A stretch of DNA of 7,727 nucleotides from Pseudomonadota bacterium (GCA_021811205.1 JAJZPK010000120.1:1-7727); one strand, 5' to 3'. Positions 1 through 6,464 are shown, counted from the first letter of the stretch. The notes: generated by a model from the letters alone, not told the origin. Numbers and translations are program-made.

Positions 1-871
1 AAAGCAAGGCGATCTTCGCGGACGACCGCTTGGCGAGCGAAATCGCCTGGTCCAGCCTGTCCATGAACAGCACCCTGTTAGGCAGGTCGGTCAAATGGTC
101 ATGATGGGCCAAGTGCTTGATCTTTTCCTCGGCCGCCTTCCGTTCGGTCAAATCCCTGACGATTCCCACGAAATAGCGCTTCCCGCTCAGCACCATTTCG
201 GATACCGAAAGCTCGGCCGGAAAGCAGCTTCCGTCCTTCTTCAACCCGACGACTTCCCTGCCTGCCATGCCGACTATCCCGCCTTTTCCAGTCTCGCGAT
301 AGCTTTCCAGATAGGAGTCGTGTTCGCCATAAAATGGCTCAGGCATCAGCATGTTTACCTTCTCTCCAAGCACTTCCTTGTTGCAATAGCCGAAGATCTT
401 TTCGGCTGCGGGATTGAAGGCCAGCATTTTCGCCGACTCGTCTATTGTGATGATGGCGTCCATCGCATGATGGATGATGGCTTCGAGCTGATTCTGGCTC
501 TTTTCGAGTTCATCCTTGATCCGTTTGAGTCTGGTGACCATCTGCCAGAACAGCTTGGCTTCAGCGCCGCTCGTCACCTTGTTCTGGCCGAACACCTCGC
601 CAACGATTCCGTCAATCGAATCGTCGTGGGTCAGATTGTAGACGATGCAGTCGGGATAATCTCTCGAGGCGAGAACCGCTTCCCTGGGATCGAAATAAAC
701 CGGAATGCCGCGTTCTTGCGCAAGACGTACCCCCGGCGCCGCAGGATTGGAATCGGCTATGGCGAGCACATCGACGAGCTCGTCCTCGAGGAACATCTCG
801 AGCAGTGCCGAGCCCCCTCTTCCCGCTCCGAGGATGAGGACGGGATGGCCATGCAGTTTCCTCTTCGCCAT
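1..871 (-). CDS. Rossmann-PAS-GGDEF signalling protein (putative diguanylate cyclase), 3' end outside window
   Basis: This partial gene enters from the right and runs off the left edge; I read 290 residues by reverse translation. Residues 10-90 resemble a Rossmann-like nucleotide-binding fold, with VLILGAGRGG (11-20) as a glycine-rich loop and a following acidic strand end (AIAD, 37-40). Residues 112-135 look helical or coiled. A PAS domain spans about 126-244 and ends in the usual RDLTERK. It is strikingly FixL-like: MPEPF, then EHDSYL (183-188) and GREVVG (204-209). H184 aligns with the FixL haem-ligand histidine and R205 with its distal arginine. From residue 254 the DHLTDLPNR signature opens a GGDEF domain, but the catalytic GG(D/E)EF and any EAL domain lie outside the window. 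The start at 871 is chosen because AGGGGG lies 5 bases upstream; an overlapping ATG at 875 is in another frame. It is probably cytoplasmic, as no membrane segment is seen. Ligands are inferred, not shown. Confidence 0.9.
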   Translation of the reverse strand, partial: MAKRKLHGHPVLILGAGRGGSALLEMFLEDELVDVLAIADSNPAAPGVRLAQERGIPVYFDPREAVLASRDYPDCIVYNLTHDDSIDGIVGEVFGQNKVTSGAEAKLFWQMVTRLKRIKDELEKSQNQLEAIIHHAMDAIITIDESAKMLAFNPAAEKIFGYCNKEVLGEKVNMLMPEPFYGEHDSYLESYRETGKGGIVGMAGREVVGLKKDGSCFPAELSVSEMVLSGKRYFVGIVRDLTERKAAEEKIKHLAHHDHLTDLPNRVLFMDRLDQAISLAKRSSAKIALL

Positions 872-889
872 GCATTCCCCCTGCACGAT

Positions 890-919
890 AACTCAAGCAA
901 GATTACTCTTATTTGAGTT
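890..919. repeat. Nested inverted repeat between the two c-di-GMP genes
   Basis: AACTCAA (890-896) is perfectly inverted as TTGAGTT (913-919). Inside it, AAGA (899-902) and TCTT (907-910) pair around a TTAC loop. The result is an 11-bp hairpin with a 2x2 internal loop. It lies between the stop of the membrane GGDEF gene (934) and the start of the PAS-GGDEF gene (871). No T-run follows it on the minus strand, so an operator or mRNA-leader hairpin is as likely as a terminator. Confidence 0.45.
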
Positions 920-933
920 CATTGCAAAGCGCG

Positions 934-2070
934 TCAAGCCGCTTCCATCTCCACCCTGTTCCTTCCGTTTTCTTTTGCCCTGTAGAGCGCGGCATCGGCC
1001 TTTCTGAAATACAGGTCCAGGTCTGAGGAAGTGTCTTTTTCGCCGTAAACGCCGATGCTGACGGTCAGGCTGACCAGCGCCATTTCCTGTTTCTCGACGG
1101 CGGCCCTTATCCTCTCCGACGCATCTAAGGCCGCTTCGGGCGAAGTGTCCGGCATCAGCACCCCGAATTCCTCTCCGCCCAGCCTCACCAGGAAGTCGCA
1201 CTGCCTCGTCGTCGACCTGAGTATGTCGGCGAAAACCTGAAGCGCCTTGTCCCCCATGTCGTGCCCGAAGCTGTCGTTGGTTCTCTTGAAATGGTCGATG
1301 TCGAGGAGGAGAAGAGAAATGGGCTGGCCTGTCCTTTTTTCGAGCGAAAAAAGCTTCTCGGCTGTCGAATAGAAGGCCCGCCTGTTCGGCAATCCGGTCA
1401 GATGATCTGTTCCTGCCTGAAGCTCGAGTTCCCTGTCCGTCCTTTCCTTGGCGAGAAGCAGAAAACCGAAGGATGTGGATATGGTTTCCACGAATCCCAT
1501 GAATATCCCCGCCACCTGGAAAGGGCCGTGCGAAAAGAGCACATCGGAAGGGTTCAGGAAGGCGTCTATTCCTCTGCTGATGGTGGCCAATGCGAAAATG
1601 CATGTGAAGGAAGCCAGGAATTTCTGCAATATTGAATTCCCCCTCCACCCGATGGCAAGATCCTTCGAAATGACTGCCAGGGCGGAGGACAGAAAAACCG
1701 AAAAAATCACGATCCTGATGTGCTCCGGAATGTCCAAAAGGAGGACCCAAAGGAGAGCGAAGCCGATGAAAACGATGCCGCCGGAAGGCACCTTCAGCGC
1801 AGGCCTGTCAAGGCAGGTCTTGAATGCAACGACGGAAAAGAGGATGGCCGTGAAAATCAGCGCATTCGAGACGACCACGACCAGAGGCGCCGAAAGGAGA
1901 ATTCCTCTCATCGCAAGCAGAATGGCGCCCAGCCCCCCCAGAAGGCGCGTCCTCCCCCATATTTCTATGGAATGATGGACGGAATGCTGCCCCTTCACGT
2001 AAAGGAAGATCCCCAGGGCGAAAGCCAGGTCGGCGACTGCAGTCGCAGCGAAAAGGGTTCGGATATCCAT
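934..2070 (-). CDS. Membrane-anchored GGDEF diguanylate cyclase
   Basis: The 378-residue protein would make c-di-GMP from two GTP at the inner membrane. The N-terminal half is hydrophobic, with about six or seven membrane segments (roughly 7-26, 43-60, 64-85, 97-113, 117-137, 148-165, 183-207) and no recognised sensor domain. A short linker leads to a complete GGDEF domain: DHLTGLPNR (222-230), the metal-binding LLLDIDHFKRTND (254-266), and GGEEF (298-302) as active site. The inhibitory I-site RQCD (289-292) sits exactly five residues before GGEEF, so product inhibition is expected. The start is supported by AGGGAA a few bases upstream and a promoter at 2092-2120. The PAS-GGDEF gene follows 62 bases downstream on the same strand, so the two may be cotranscribed. 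The signal sensed by the membrane part is unknown. Confidence 0.95.
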   Translation of the reverse strand: MDIRTLFAATAVADLAFALGIFLYVKGQHSVHHSIEIWGRTRLLGGLGAILLAMRGILLSAPLVVVVSNALIFTAILFSVVAFKTCLDRPALKVPSGGIVFIGFALLWVLLLDIPEHIRIVIFSVFLSSALAVISKDLAIGWRGNSILQKFLASFTCIFALATISRGIDAFLNPSDVLFSHGPFQVAGIFMGFVETISTSFGFLLLAKERTDRELELQAGTDHLTGLPNRRAFYSTAEKLFSLEKRTGQPISLLLLDIDHFKRTNDSFGHDMGDKALQVFADILRSTTRQCDFLVRLGGEEFGVLMPDTSPEAALDASERIRAAVEKQEMALVSLTVSIGVYGEKDTSSDLDLYFRKADAALYRAKENGRNRVEMEAA

Positions 2071-2091
2071 AAATTCCCTGAATTTTCAACG

Positions 2092-2120
2092 ATTATACCG
2101 CACCTGACCGGATTGCCCAA
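2092..2120 (-). promoter_or_regulatory. Candidate sigma-70 promoter for the membrane GGDEF gene
   Basis: On the minus strand a perfect TATAAT (2092-2097) lies 17 bases from TTGGGC (2115-2120). Transcription would start near 2085, giving a leader of about 15 bases before the ATG at 2070, with AGGGAA as ribosome binding site. The -35 matches consensus at only three of six positions. Confidence 0.5.
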
Positions 2121-2131
2121 TTCAGGTACAA
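2104..2131 (+). promoter_or_regulatory. Candidate promoter for greB, giving a near-leaderless mRNA
   Basis: TACAAT (2126-2131) lies 16 bases after CTGACC (2104-2109; four of six positions match TTGACA). The predicted start of transcription, about 2138, falls next to the ATG at 2139, and there is no ribosome binding site upstream. The two hexamers are interleaved with those of the divergent GGDEF promoter. Confidence 0.45.
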
Positions 2132-2138
2132 TGCGCGG

Positions 2139-2693
2139 ATGAACAAGGCATTCGTCAGGGAAAGCGAGGAGGAGGCGGAGGAACTTGCCGATTCCGAATC
2201 CCATCTGCCCAAGGGCGCCAAGAACTACATCACCCCTGGCGGCCATGCCAGGCTGAAGGCGGAGCTCATGGAGCTCATCGACAGGGAAAGGCCGGAAATC
2301 GTCAGGACGGTCTCCTGGGCCGCATCGAACGGAGACAGGTCGGAGAACGCAGACTACATTTACGGAAAGAAGCGGCTCAGGGAAATCGACAAGCGCATCC
2401 GCTTTTTGACCAAAAGGCTGGAAATCGCTGAAATCGTCGATCCTGAAGGGCGAGAGTCGGACCAGGTCTTTTTCGGCGCGACGGTCACCGTCGCGAGCAG
2501 CGCGGGCAAGACATTCACGGTGAGCATAGTCGGCATCGACGAGATCGACACGGCCAGGGGACATGTGAGCTGGATATCGCCGATCGCACGGGCGCTCATG
2601 AAGGCGAGGGAAGGCGACATCGTGAACCTGGACGCGCCCGGAGGGCGGGAAGAGCTCGAAGTGATAGAAGTGAAATATGTCCCACTGGAATGA
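2139..2693 (+). CDS. greB: Transcription elongation factor GreB
   Basis: GreB rescues backtracked RNA polymerase by stimulating cleavage of the extruded RNA 3' end. The 184-residue protein has a Gre core from about residue 28 (KNYITPGG): an N-terminal coiled coil at 35-100, then an FKBP-like C-terminal domain (about 110-184). The coiled-coil tip carries NGDRSENADY (64-73); D66 and E69 match the acidic pair that holds the catalytic Mg2+. YGKKRLREIDKRIRFL (75-90) is typical of GreB rather than GreA. The first 25 residues (ESEEEAEELADSES) are an acidic extension that makes it longer than the E. coli protein of about 158; I recall similar extensions in betaproteobacterial GreB. The start at 2139 is the first in-frame ATG after the putative -10 box; an ATG at 2131 meets a stop after three codons. 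The DUF2288 gene overlaps its stop codon. Confidence 0.95.
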   Translation: MNKAFVRESEEEAEELADSESHLPKGAKNYITPGGHARLKAELMELIDRERPEIVRTVSWAASNGDRSENADYIYGKKRLREIDKRIRFLTKRLEIAEIVDPEGRESDQVFFGATVTVASSAGKTFTVSIVGIDEIDTARGHVSWISPIARALMKAREGDIVNLDAPGGREELEVIEVKYVPLE

Positions 2694-3001
2694 ACATGGA
2701 TGACTTGCTCAAAGAGAAACTGAATCTGGACACCTCCCTGATAGGCTGGCACGAACTCCAGCGCCATTTCGCGTCCGGATGCGTGGTGTCAGTCAGGCCA
2801 GGCCTGGACCTTGTCGAAGCCGCCCTTTCCGTCTCGATGGACGAGAAAGAAAAGGTCGAAAAGTGGATACTGGACGGAAAAATGGGCAAGACCACTGACG
2901 AGGAAGCGAGAATCTGGCACGAATCGAAGGCCGAGGTCTGGGCCGTCGTCGTCAAGCCATGGGTGCTCGTCCAGGAACCGAAGCCGGAAAGCCTCCAGTA
3001 G
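2690..3001 (+). CDS. DUF2288 family protein
   Basis: This is a 103-residue soluble protein of unknown function, which I recognise as DUF2288 by its overall pattern. The features are KLNLDTSLIGWHELQRHFA (10-28), an aspartate-rich middle (DLVEAAL, SMDEKEKVEKW) and the C-terminal WAVVVKPWVLVQE stretch. No catalytic or metal-binding motif stands out. The ATG at 2690 overlaps the greB stop as ATGA, so translation is probably coupled to greB; an in-frame ATG at 2696 is an alternative start. Membership of a greB transcript suggests, but does not show, a housekeeping role. The gene converges on the thioredoxin gene, with stop codons only five bases apart. Confidence 0.85.
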   Translation: MNMDDLLKEKLNLDTSLIGWHELQRHFASGCVVSVRPGLDLVEAALSVSMDEKEKVEKWILDGKMGKTTDEEARIWHESKAEVWAVVVKPWVLVQEPKPESLQ

Positions 3002-3006
3002 CCTTT

Positions 3007-3486
3007 TCAGGAAAAGAGCTTAGCCAGCCAGAGCCGTGCTTTCAGGCCCGATTCAGACGTGTAGCCGAATTCGACGAACCTGACTCTGCCCGATCCGTCC
3101 AGAATGAAAGACGCGGGCACGGCATGCACGCCCCATTTGGATGAGATCAGTCCGTCGGGGTCGTTCACGACCTTGAAATCCAGGCCGCGGCTTTTCATGT
3201 AATTCATGACTTCCCTGTCGCTCCCGCTCTTCAGAGCGACCGTGACCACGCCGTATTTTTTCGAGAGCGCTTCGATGGAAGACTCTTCCGTTCTGCAGAT
3301 CGGGCACCAGGTTCCCCAGAACTGCACGAGGACGGGTTCCCTCGGCCTGACGTAGGGCGCGCCGTCGAGAAGATTCCCATGCAGAACCAGTCCTTCCGGC
3401 ACATCGCGCTGCTGCCAGGCCCTGATTCCGAAAAGCACGAGAAAAAAAATCAAGAACTCGGCAAGATGATTCTTCCACTTCTTCAT
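3007..3486 (-). CDS. TlpA/DsbE-like membrane-tethered thioredoxin-fold protein
   Basis: The 159-residue protein has a short basic N-terminus (MKKWKNH), one membrane segment (about 10-23) and a periplasmic thioredoxin-like domain. The redox motif is WCPIC (60-64) in FWGTWCPICRTEE, and the cis-proline is P124 in VHAVPASF, as expected for the TlpA/ResA/DsbE group. It probably reduces or oxidises periplasmic disulfides; the substrate is unknown. The frame is open further upstream, to an ATG at 3564. I chose the ATG at 3486 because it overlaps the previous gene's stop as ATGA, follows GGAGG by four bases, and places the signal anchor at the N-terminus. It is the second gene of a two-gene unit with the Cys-cluster protein. 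Confidence 0.9.
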   Translation of the reverse strand: MKKWKNHLAEFLIFFLVLFGIRAWQQRDVPEGLVLHGNLLDGAPYVRPREPVLVQFWGTWCPICRTEESSIEALSKKYGVVTVALKSGSDREVMNYMKSRGLDFKVVNDPDGLISSKWGVHAVPASFILDGSGRVRFVEFGYTSESGLKARLWLAKLFS

Positions 3487-3791
3487 TCCACCTCCGCCGT
3501 CGAATCGCATCCCGATCCGCATGAAATCCGCCTGGCGAGCCGCCTGCCGACCTGCCTGCTCCATCTTTCGTGTACAAGAAAGGAATATCTGTCAGGGGAG
3601 ACCACCATCCCGCAAAGATACCGCATCGCGCTTTCGTCCCAGACAAGCGCCCTGCACCTTCCCCTGAACTGCAGGAGGAAGAGATGCGCGACCGGACAGG
3701 GTTCGATGGCGCAGCATGCGCCGCAGCCGTTGCATTCCTTCCCGTAAGCCGGCTTCTCTGGAGAACCCGGGTGAAGCATGATCGTTTTCAT
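3483..3791 (-). CDS. Small Cys-cluster protein (CxxCxxCC, YkgJ-like)
   Basis: This 102-residue soluble protein has nine cysteines. The core is C20-x2-C23-x2-C26-C27, followed by C32 (EPCP), C46, C60 and a C-terminal CGSGC pair (91, 95). The pattern resembles the Fe/Zn-chelating YkgJ-type family and small proteins of this kind that I recall from Betaproteobacteria, so bound zinc or an iron-sulfur cluster is likely; which metal cannot be told from sequence. The start MKTIML at 3791 is preferred over an upstream ATG at 3851: a TATAAT box lies six bases before it, and homology only starts near residue 15. Its stop overlaps the thioredoxin start (ATGA), implying coupled synthesis and perhaps a shared redox role. 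Confidence 0.85.
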   Translation of the reverse strand: MKTIMLHPGSPEKPAYGKECNGCGACCAIEPCPVAHLFLLQFRGRCRALVWDESAMRYLCGMVVSPDRYSFLVHERWSRQVGRRLARRISCGSGCDSTAEVE

Positions 3792-3797
3792 GAGAAG

Positions 3798-3803
3798 ATT
3801 ATA
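3798..3803 (-). promoter_or_regulatory. Candidate -10 box of the Cys-cluster/thioredoxin operon
   Basis: A perfect TATAAT on the minus strand ends only six bases before the ATG at 3791. The mRNA would begin at or next to the start codon, with no ribosome binding site. I could not find a convincing -35 at 15-18 bases, so an activator may be needed or the match may be chance. Confidence 0.4.
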
Positions 3804-3865
3804 ACGGGGTTTCGAAGTCCATCTCTTTTGATGTAAAGTGGACCATTGCACGCGAGGGACTACCC

Positions 3866-4144
3866 ATGGACAAGGAAGAATTGAGCAAGGAGCAGCGCAT
3901 ATTGCGCCTGATGCGCAGAACGCTTGGGAACGTCGTCAAGGACGTGACCCCTCGCAGCGGCCGCCCCAATCCGCTTTCCGAGGAAACCATCCTCGACATC
4001 AGGGACTGCTTCGCGCTGATCTCGGAGCGCGAAAGGGAACTCGCACAAGCGCTCGAATTCGAGCAATCCAGGCCCTATTTCGTGGACGGCGAAAAGCCGA
4101 AAGCGAACGTCATCAGCATCGTCAGACCGCCCAAGGACAAGTAG
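3866..4144 (+). CDS. Conserved small protein of unknown function (92 aa)
   Basis: The protein is soluble, charged and probably mostly helical. Visible blocks are LSKEQRILRLMRRTLGNVVK (6-25), a Pro/Gly-containing link (TPRSGRPNPLSEE), and a second helix ETILDIRDCFALISERERELAQAL (40-63). I have seen similar short betaproteobacterial proteins under the doubtful label 'segregation and condensation protein A', but there is no ScpA domain of normal size here and I give no function. The start is supported by GAGGGA about seven bases upstream. It is divergent from the Cys-cluster gene, with 74 bases between start codons. A 9-bp hairpin follows the stop closely, suggesting a single-gene transcript. 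Confidence 0.8.
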   Translation: MDKEELSKEQRILRLMRRTLGNVVKDVTPRSGRPNPLSEETILDIRDCFALISERERELAQALEFEQSRPYFVDGEKPKANVISIVRPPKDK

Positions 4145-4149
4145 CTCGG

Positions 4150-4175
4150 CGTGCTCCTTTTACGTCAGGAGCATG
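4150..4175 (+). terminator. Hairpin just after the 92-aa gene, possible terminator
   Basis: TGCTCCT (4152-4158) pairs with AGGAGCA (4167-4173) around an 8-base loop. The outer G-T and C-G pairs extend it to nine. It begins six bases after the stop codon. The nearest T-run (TTTTT, from about 4194) is some 20 bases further on, so this is not a classic intrinsic terminator. The remaining gene-free stretch to 4349 holds a candidate promoter and nothing else I can name. Confidence 0.35.
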
Positions 4176-4286
4176 CAGCGCAAGCGGTACATGTTTTTCC
4201 CTTCGATTGGCCCGGCTATCTCCGGCTCAGGGATAGCGCGGTTCGCCATTGCAGGAAATTCCCACGGAATTCCCGCAGGGTAACGG

Positions 4287-4315
4287 TTGGCATGGCCATG
4301 CGGCCGGAGTAGCAT
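4287..4315 (+). promoter_or_regulatory. Candidate promoter of the zinc-ribbon/HEAGH gene
   Basis: TTGGCA (4287-4292, five of six consensus bases) and TAGCAT (4310-4315, four of six) are spaced by 17 bases. Transcription would begin near 4322, leaving a leader of about 28 bases before the ATG at 4350. A perfect 12-bp palindrome, GCATGGCCATGC (4290-4301), overlaps the -35 element, a position where a repressor could act. Confidence 0.4.
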
Positions 4316-4349
4316 TCTCAAAACAGCACGCGCCGGAAGCCGAGCCCTC

Positions 4350-5072
4350 ATGCCCATGCAGCGCACCTACTCGCAATGCCCCAAATGCGGACATCGGCTG
4401 CCGCAGCCTTTGCCTGAGACCGCGTCCTGCCCTTGCTGCGGGATCTATTTCTTCAAATACGCGACGCCGTCCGCACCGCGCATCGAAAAGGCGCCCGAAA
4501 GCGCACTGCTCGCACCATTGGACGATCTCGGCAGGGCGAGCTTCTACGGGCGCATTGCCGCATTCGTTCTGCTCGCCTCCTGGAGCTGGGTTCTGTTTGC
4601 CTACGACTACCGGGACGGGGAAATGGGGGCCTCCTTCATGCATCTCGTCCTTCTGCCGATACACGAGGCGGGCCACGTGTTCTTCATGCCCTTCGGCGAA
4701 TTCATGCACATACTGGGCGGCAGCCTCTTCCAGCTTCTTCTTCCTTTCGGGATAGGCGCCGCCTTTTTCCTGAAGAACCGGGACAATTTCGGGGCCGCCC
4801 TCGGCATGTGGTGGGGCGGCGCCAGCCTGCTCGACCTGTCTCCCTACATCTACGATTCCCTGCACCCGCAGCTGATCCTGCTCGGCGGCCATACCGGGGA
4901 AGACGGCCCGCACGACTGGATCTATCTCCTCACCGCACTGGGGCAGCTCGGCAATGCGCAGAAATGGGGGGAGGCGGCCCACGCCCTGGGCGGGATCGTG
5001 GTGTTCTCGGCACTCGCCTGGGCGCTTGCCGTGCTCTGGAAACAGAAGTCAAAAATGAAGCCGGCAGAGTGA
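4350..5072 (+). CDS. Zinc-ribbon membrane protein with HEAGH motif (M50-like putative metalloprotease)
   Basis: The protein has 240 residues from the chosen start. Near its N-terminus two Cys pairs, CPKCGH (10-15) and CPCCG (27-31), form a zinc ribbon. About five hydrophobic segments follow (66-86, 96-115, 121-141, 147-169, 216-232). The second carries HEAGH (105-109), the HExxH zinc site of M50-type intramembrane proteases. The usual distal NxxPxxxLDG motif is not clear; LLDLSP (161-166) or GGHTGEDGPHDW (179-190) might supply further ligands. Protease activity is therefore an inference. The ATG at 4350 is preferred over an in-frame ATG at 4287, which adds 21 unlikely residues; the ATG at 4356 is also possible. 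A TMEM175-type gene follows 36 bases downstream on the same strand. Confidence 0.8.
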   Translation: MPMQRTYSQCPKCGHRLPQPLPETASCPCCGIYFFKYATPSAPRIEKAPESALLAPLDDLGRASFYGRIAAFVLLASWSWVLFAYDYRDGEMGASFMHLVLLPIHEAGHVFFMPFGEFMHILGGSLFQLLLPFGIGAAFFLKNRDNFGAALGMWWGGASLLDLSPYIYDSLHPQLILLGGHTGEDGPHDWIYLLTALGQLGNAQKWGEAAHALGGIVVFSALAWALAVLWKQKSKMKPAE

Positions 5073-5108
5073 GGCCGCAGGCCGGATTTCTGGCACAATG
5101 GGCAGATC

Positions 5109-5702
<594 letters not shown>

Positions 5703-5716
5703 GCGGCCGTGCGCGG

Positions 5717-5911
5717 CTAGGCCTTCTTGACGAATTCGGACTTGAGCTTCATCGCGCCGATGCCCTCTATCTTGCAGTCGATGTCGTGGTCGCCCTCGAC
5801 CAACCTGATGTTCTTCACTTTGGTGCCGACCTTGACCACCAGTGAGGACCCCTTGACCTTCAGGTCCTGGATGACGGTGACCGTAAAGCTTTTCAAAAGT
5901 AGCTCCCACAT
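5717..5911 (-). pseudogene. PhnA-domain protein, 5'-truncated
   Basis: The 64-codon frame matches the C-terminal PhnA (YjdM) domain: [31 protein letters not shown] and the near-invariant end [11 protein letters not shown]. Homology begins abruptly at residue 11 (VTVIQDL, base 5881). Both the zinc-ribbon half of full-length PhnA and the NG..LADGDS lead-in of domain-only forms are missing. They are replaced by [10 protein letters not shown], which resembles nothing in the family. A TAA stop sits directly before the ATG at 5911, there is no ribosome binding site, and no zinc-ribbon coding sequence is found further right on this strand. I infer a remnant left by recombination. The retained codons show no internal stop, so the event may be recent or the fragment may still be made. 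The family has no firmly established biochemical role. Confidence 0.7.
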
Positions 5912-5958
5912 TTAGCATAAGTTCATGACTCACTTGCCTTGGAAATTAAGGGGGAAAC

Positions 5959-6174
5959 ATGGAGAAATTTAAAGCCGGATTCATCGCATCCATAGGCCTA
6001 CTTATGGTCGTGTACGCCATTAGCAGCATGTATAAAGGTTCGGTTTTCCTAGGTGGAGGCATCAAAGGCAGCACCTATGACCGACAAAGTTCCCCCGTAT
6101 CATTTTGGCTGGTATGTTTTTTCTGGCTTTGTTTTGGCTTGTATGCATGCCGGGCCGCGTGGAAACTAATATGA
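5959..6174 (+). CDS. Small two-helix membrane protein of unknown function (71 aa)
   Basis: Two hydrophobic segments (about 7-25 and 47-68) flank a short polar Gly/Ser-rich loop with KGSTYDRQSSP (36-46). Small inner-membrane proteins with this 'YDR..SPVSFW' layout are known as hypotheticals; I know of no function. A strong GGGGGA lies three bases before the ATG, which supports translation. By hand count its GC is about 46%, clearly lower than the genes on either side. It also uses codons such as ATA, TTA and AAA that are rarer in the neighbours, in keeping with foreign origin. It begins about 77 bases right of the phnA break point. Confidence 0.6.
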   Translation: MEKFKAGFIASIGLLMVVYAISSMYKGSVFLGGGIKGSTYDRQSSPVSFWLVCFFWLCFGLYACRAAWKLI

Positions 6175-6441
6175 TGAAACTTTCCAGTATCTGCATACAC
6201 TGCGGATACGGTTGAAGCCCGGTAATCGGAGATGCTGCCGTAGGCTAGTTCGAAAATATCGGGCTGCAAATCCGCCAGTAACCCGAGCCTGAACTGTTCA
6301 TGGCCCTAAACGTCAGCTTTCCATTTCGAAGAACTGGTGCTCCGTGCCATAATCTGTCTTACGCTAACTGTTGCCACTGGAAGGATTCACGTTCATCATG
6401 ATATGAATCTGGCGATTGCAGAGATGCTTGGGGTATGGGTA

Positions 6442-6464
6442 AAAATCGAGTCTGCCCCCATTTT
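6442..6464. repeat. AAAAT-GAGTCTGCCCCC-ATTTT element, possible dispersed repeat
   Basis: AAAAT (6442-6446) and ATTTT (6460-6464) are inverted around a GAGTCTG/CCCC core. I recall similar 'GGGG.CAGACTC..ATTTT' strings as dispersed intergenic repeats near REP-associated transposases in Proteobacteria. Only one copy is in this window, so its repeat nature rests on memory, not on the sequence. Confidence 0.3.

Noticed and set aside
95..916. Long plus-strand frame of 273 codons
   Set aside because: It is a shadow of the minus-strand Rossmann-PAS-GGDEF gene, whose domains read clearly; its own translation resembles no family.
893..1750. Minus-strand frame of 285 codons
   Set aside because: It overlaps the membrane GGDEF gene in another frame; the GGDEF reading has full motifs while this one is Arg/Gly-rich and featureless.
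3003..3017. CTTTT-CAGG-AAAAG hairpin between converging genes as bidirectional terminator
   Set aside because: The stem is five A/T-rich pairs with no following T-run on either strand.
3811..3839. Promoter for the 92-aa gene (TTCGAA and TAAAGT)
   Set aside because: Both hexamers match consensus poorly, so the start of this transcript stays unknown.
4256..4279. Near-repeat of AATTCCC upstream of the HEAGH gene
   Set aside because: It has only two short imperfect copies and no symmetry with the promoter elements.
5705..5718. GGCCG-TGCG-CGGCT hairpin between TMEM175 and phnA as terminator
   Set aside because: The stem is only five pairs and no T-run follows, so it cannot be told from chance in GC-rich DNA.
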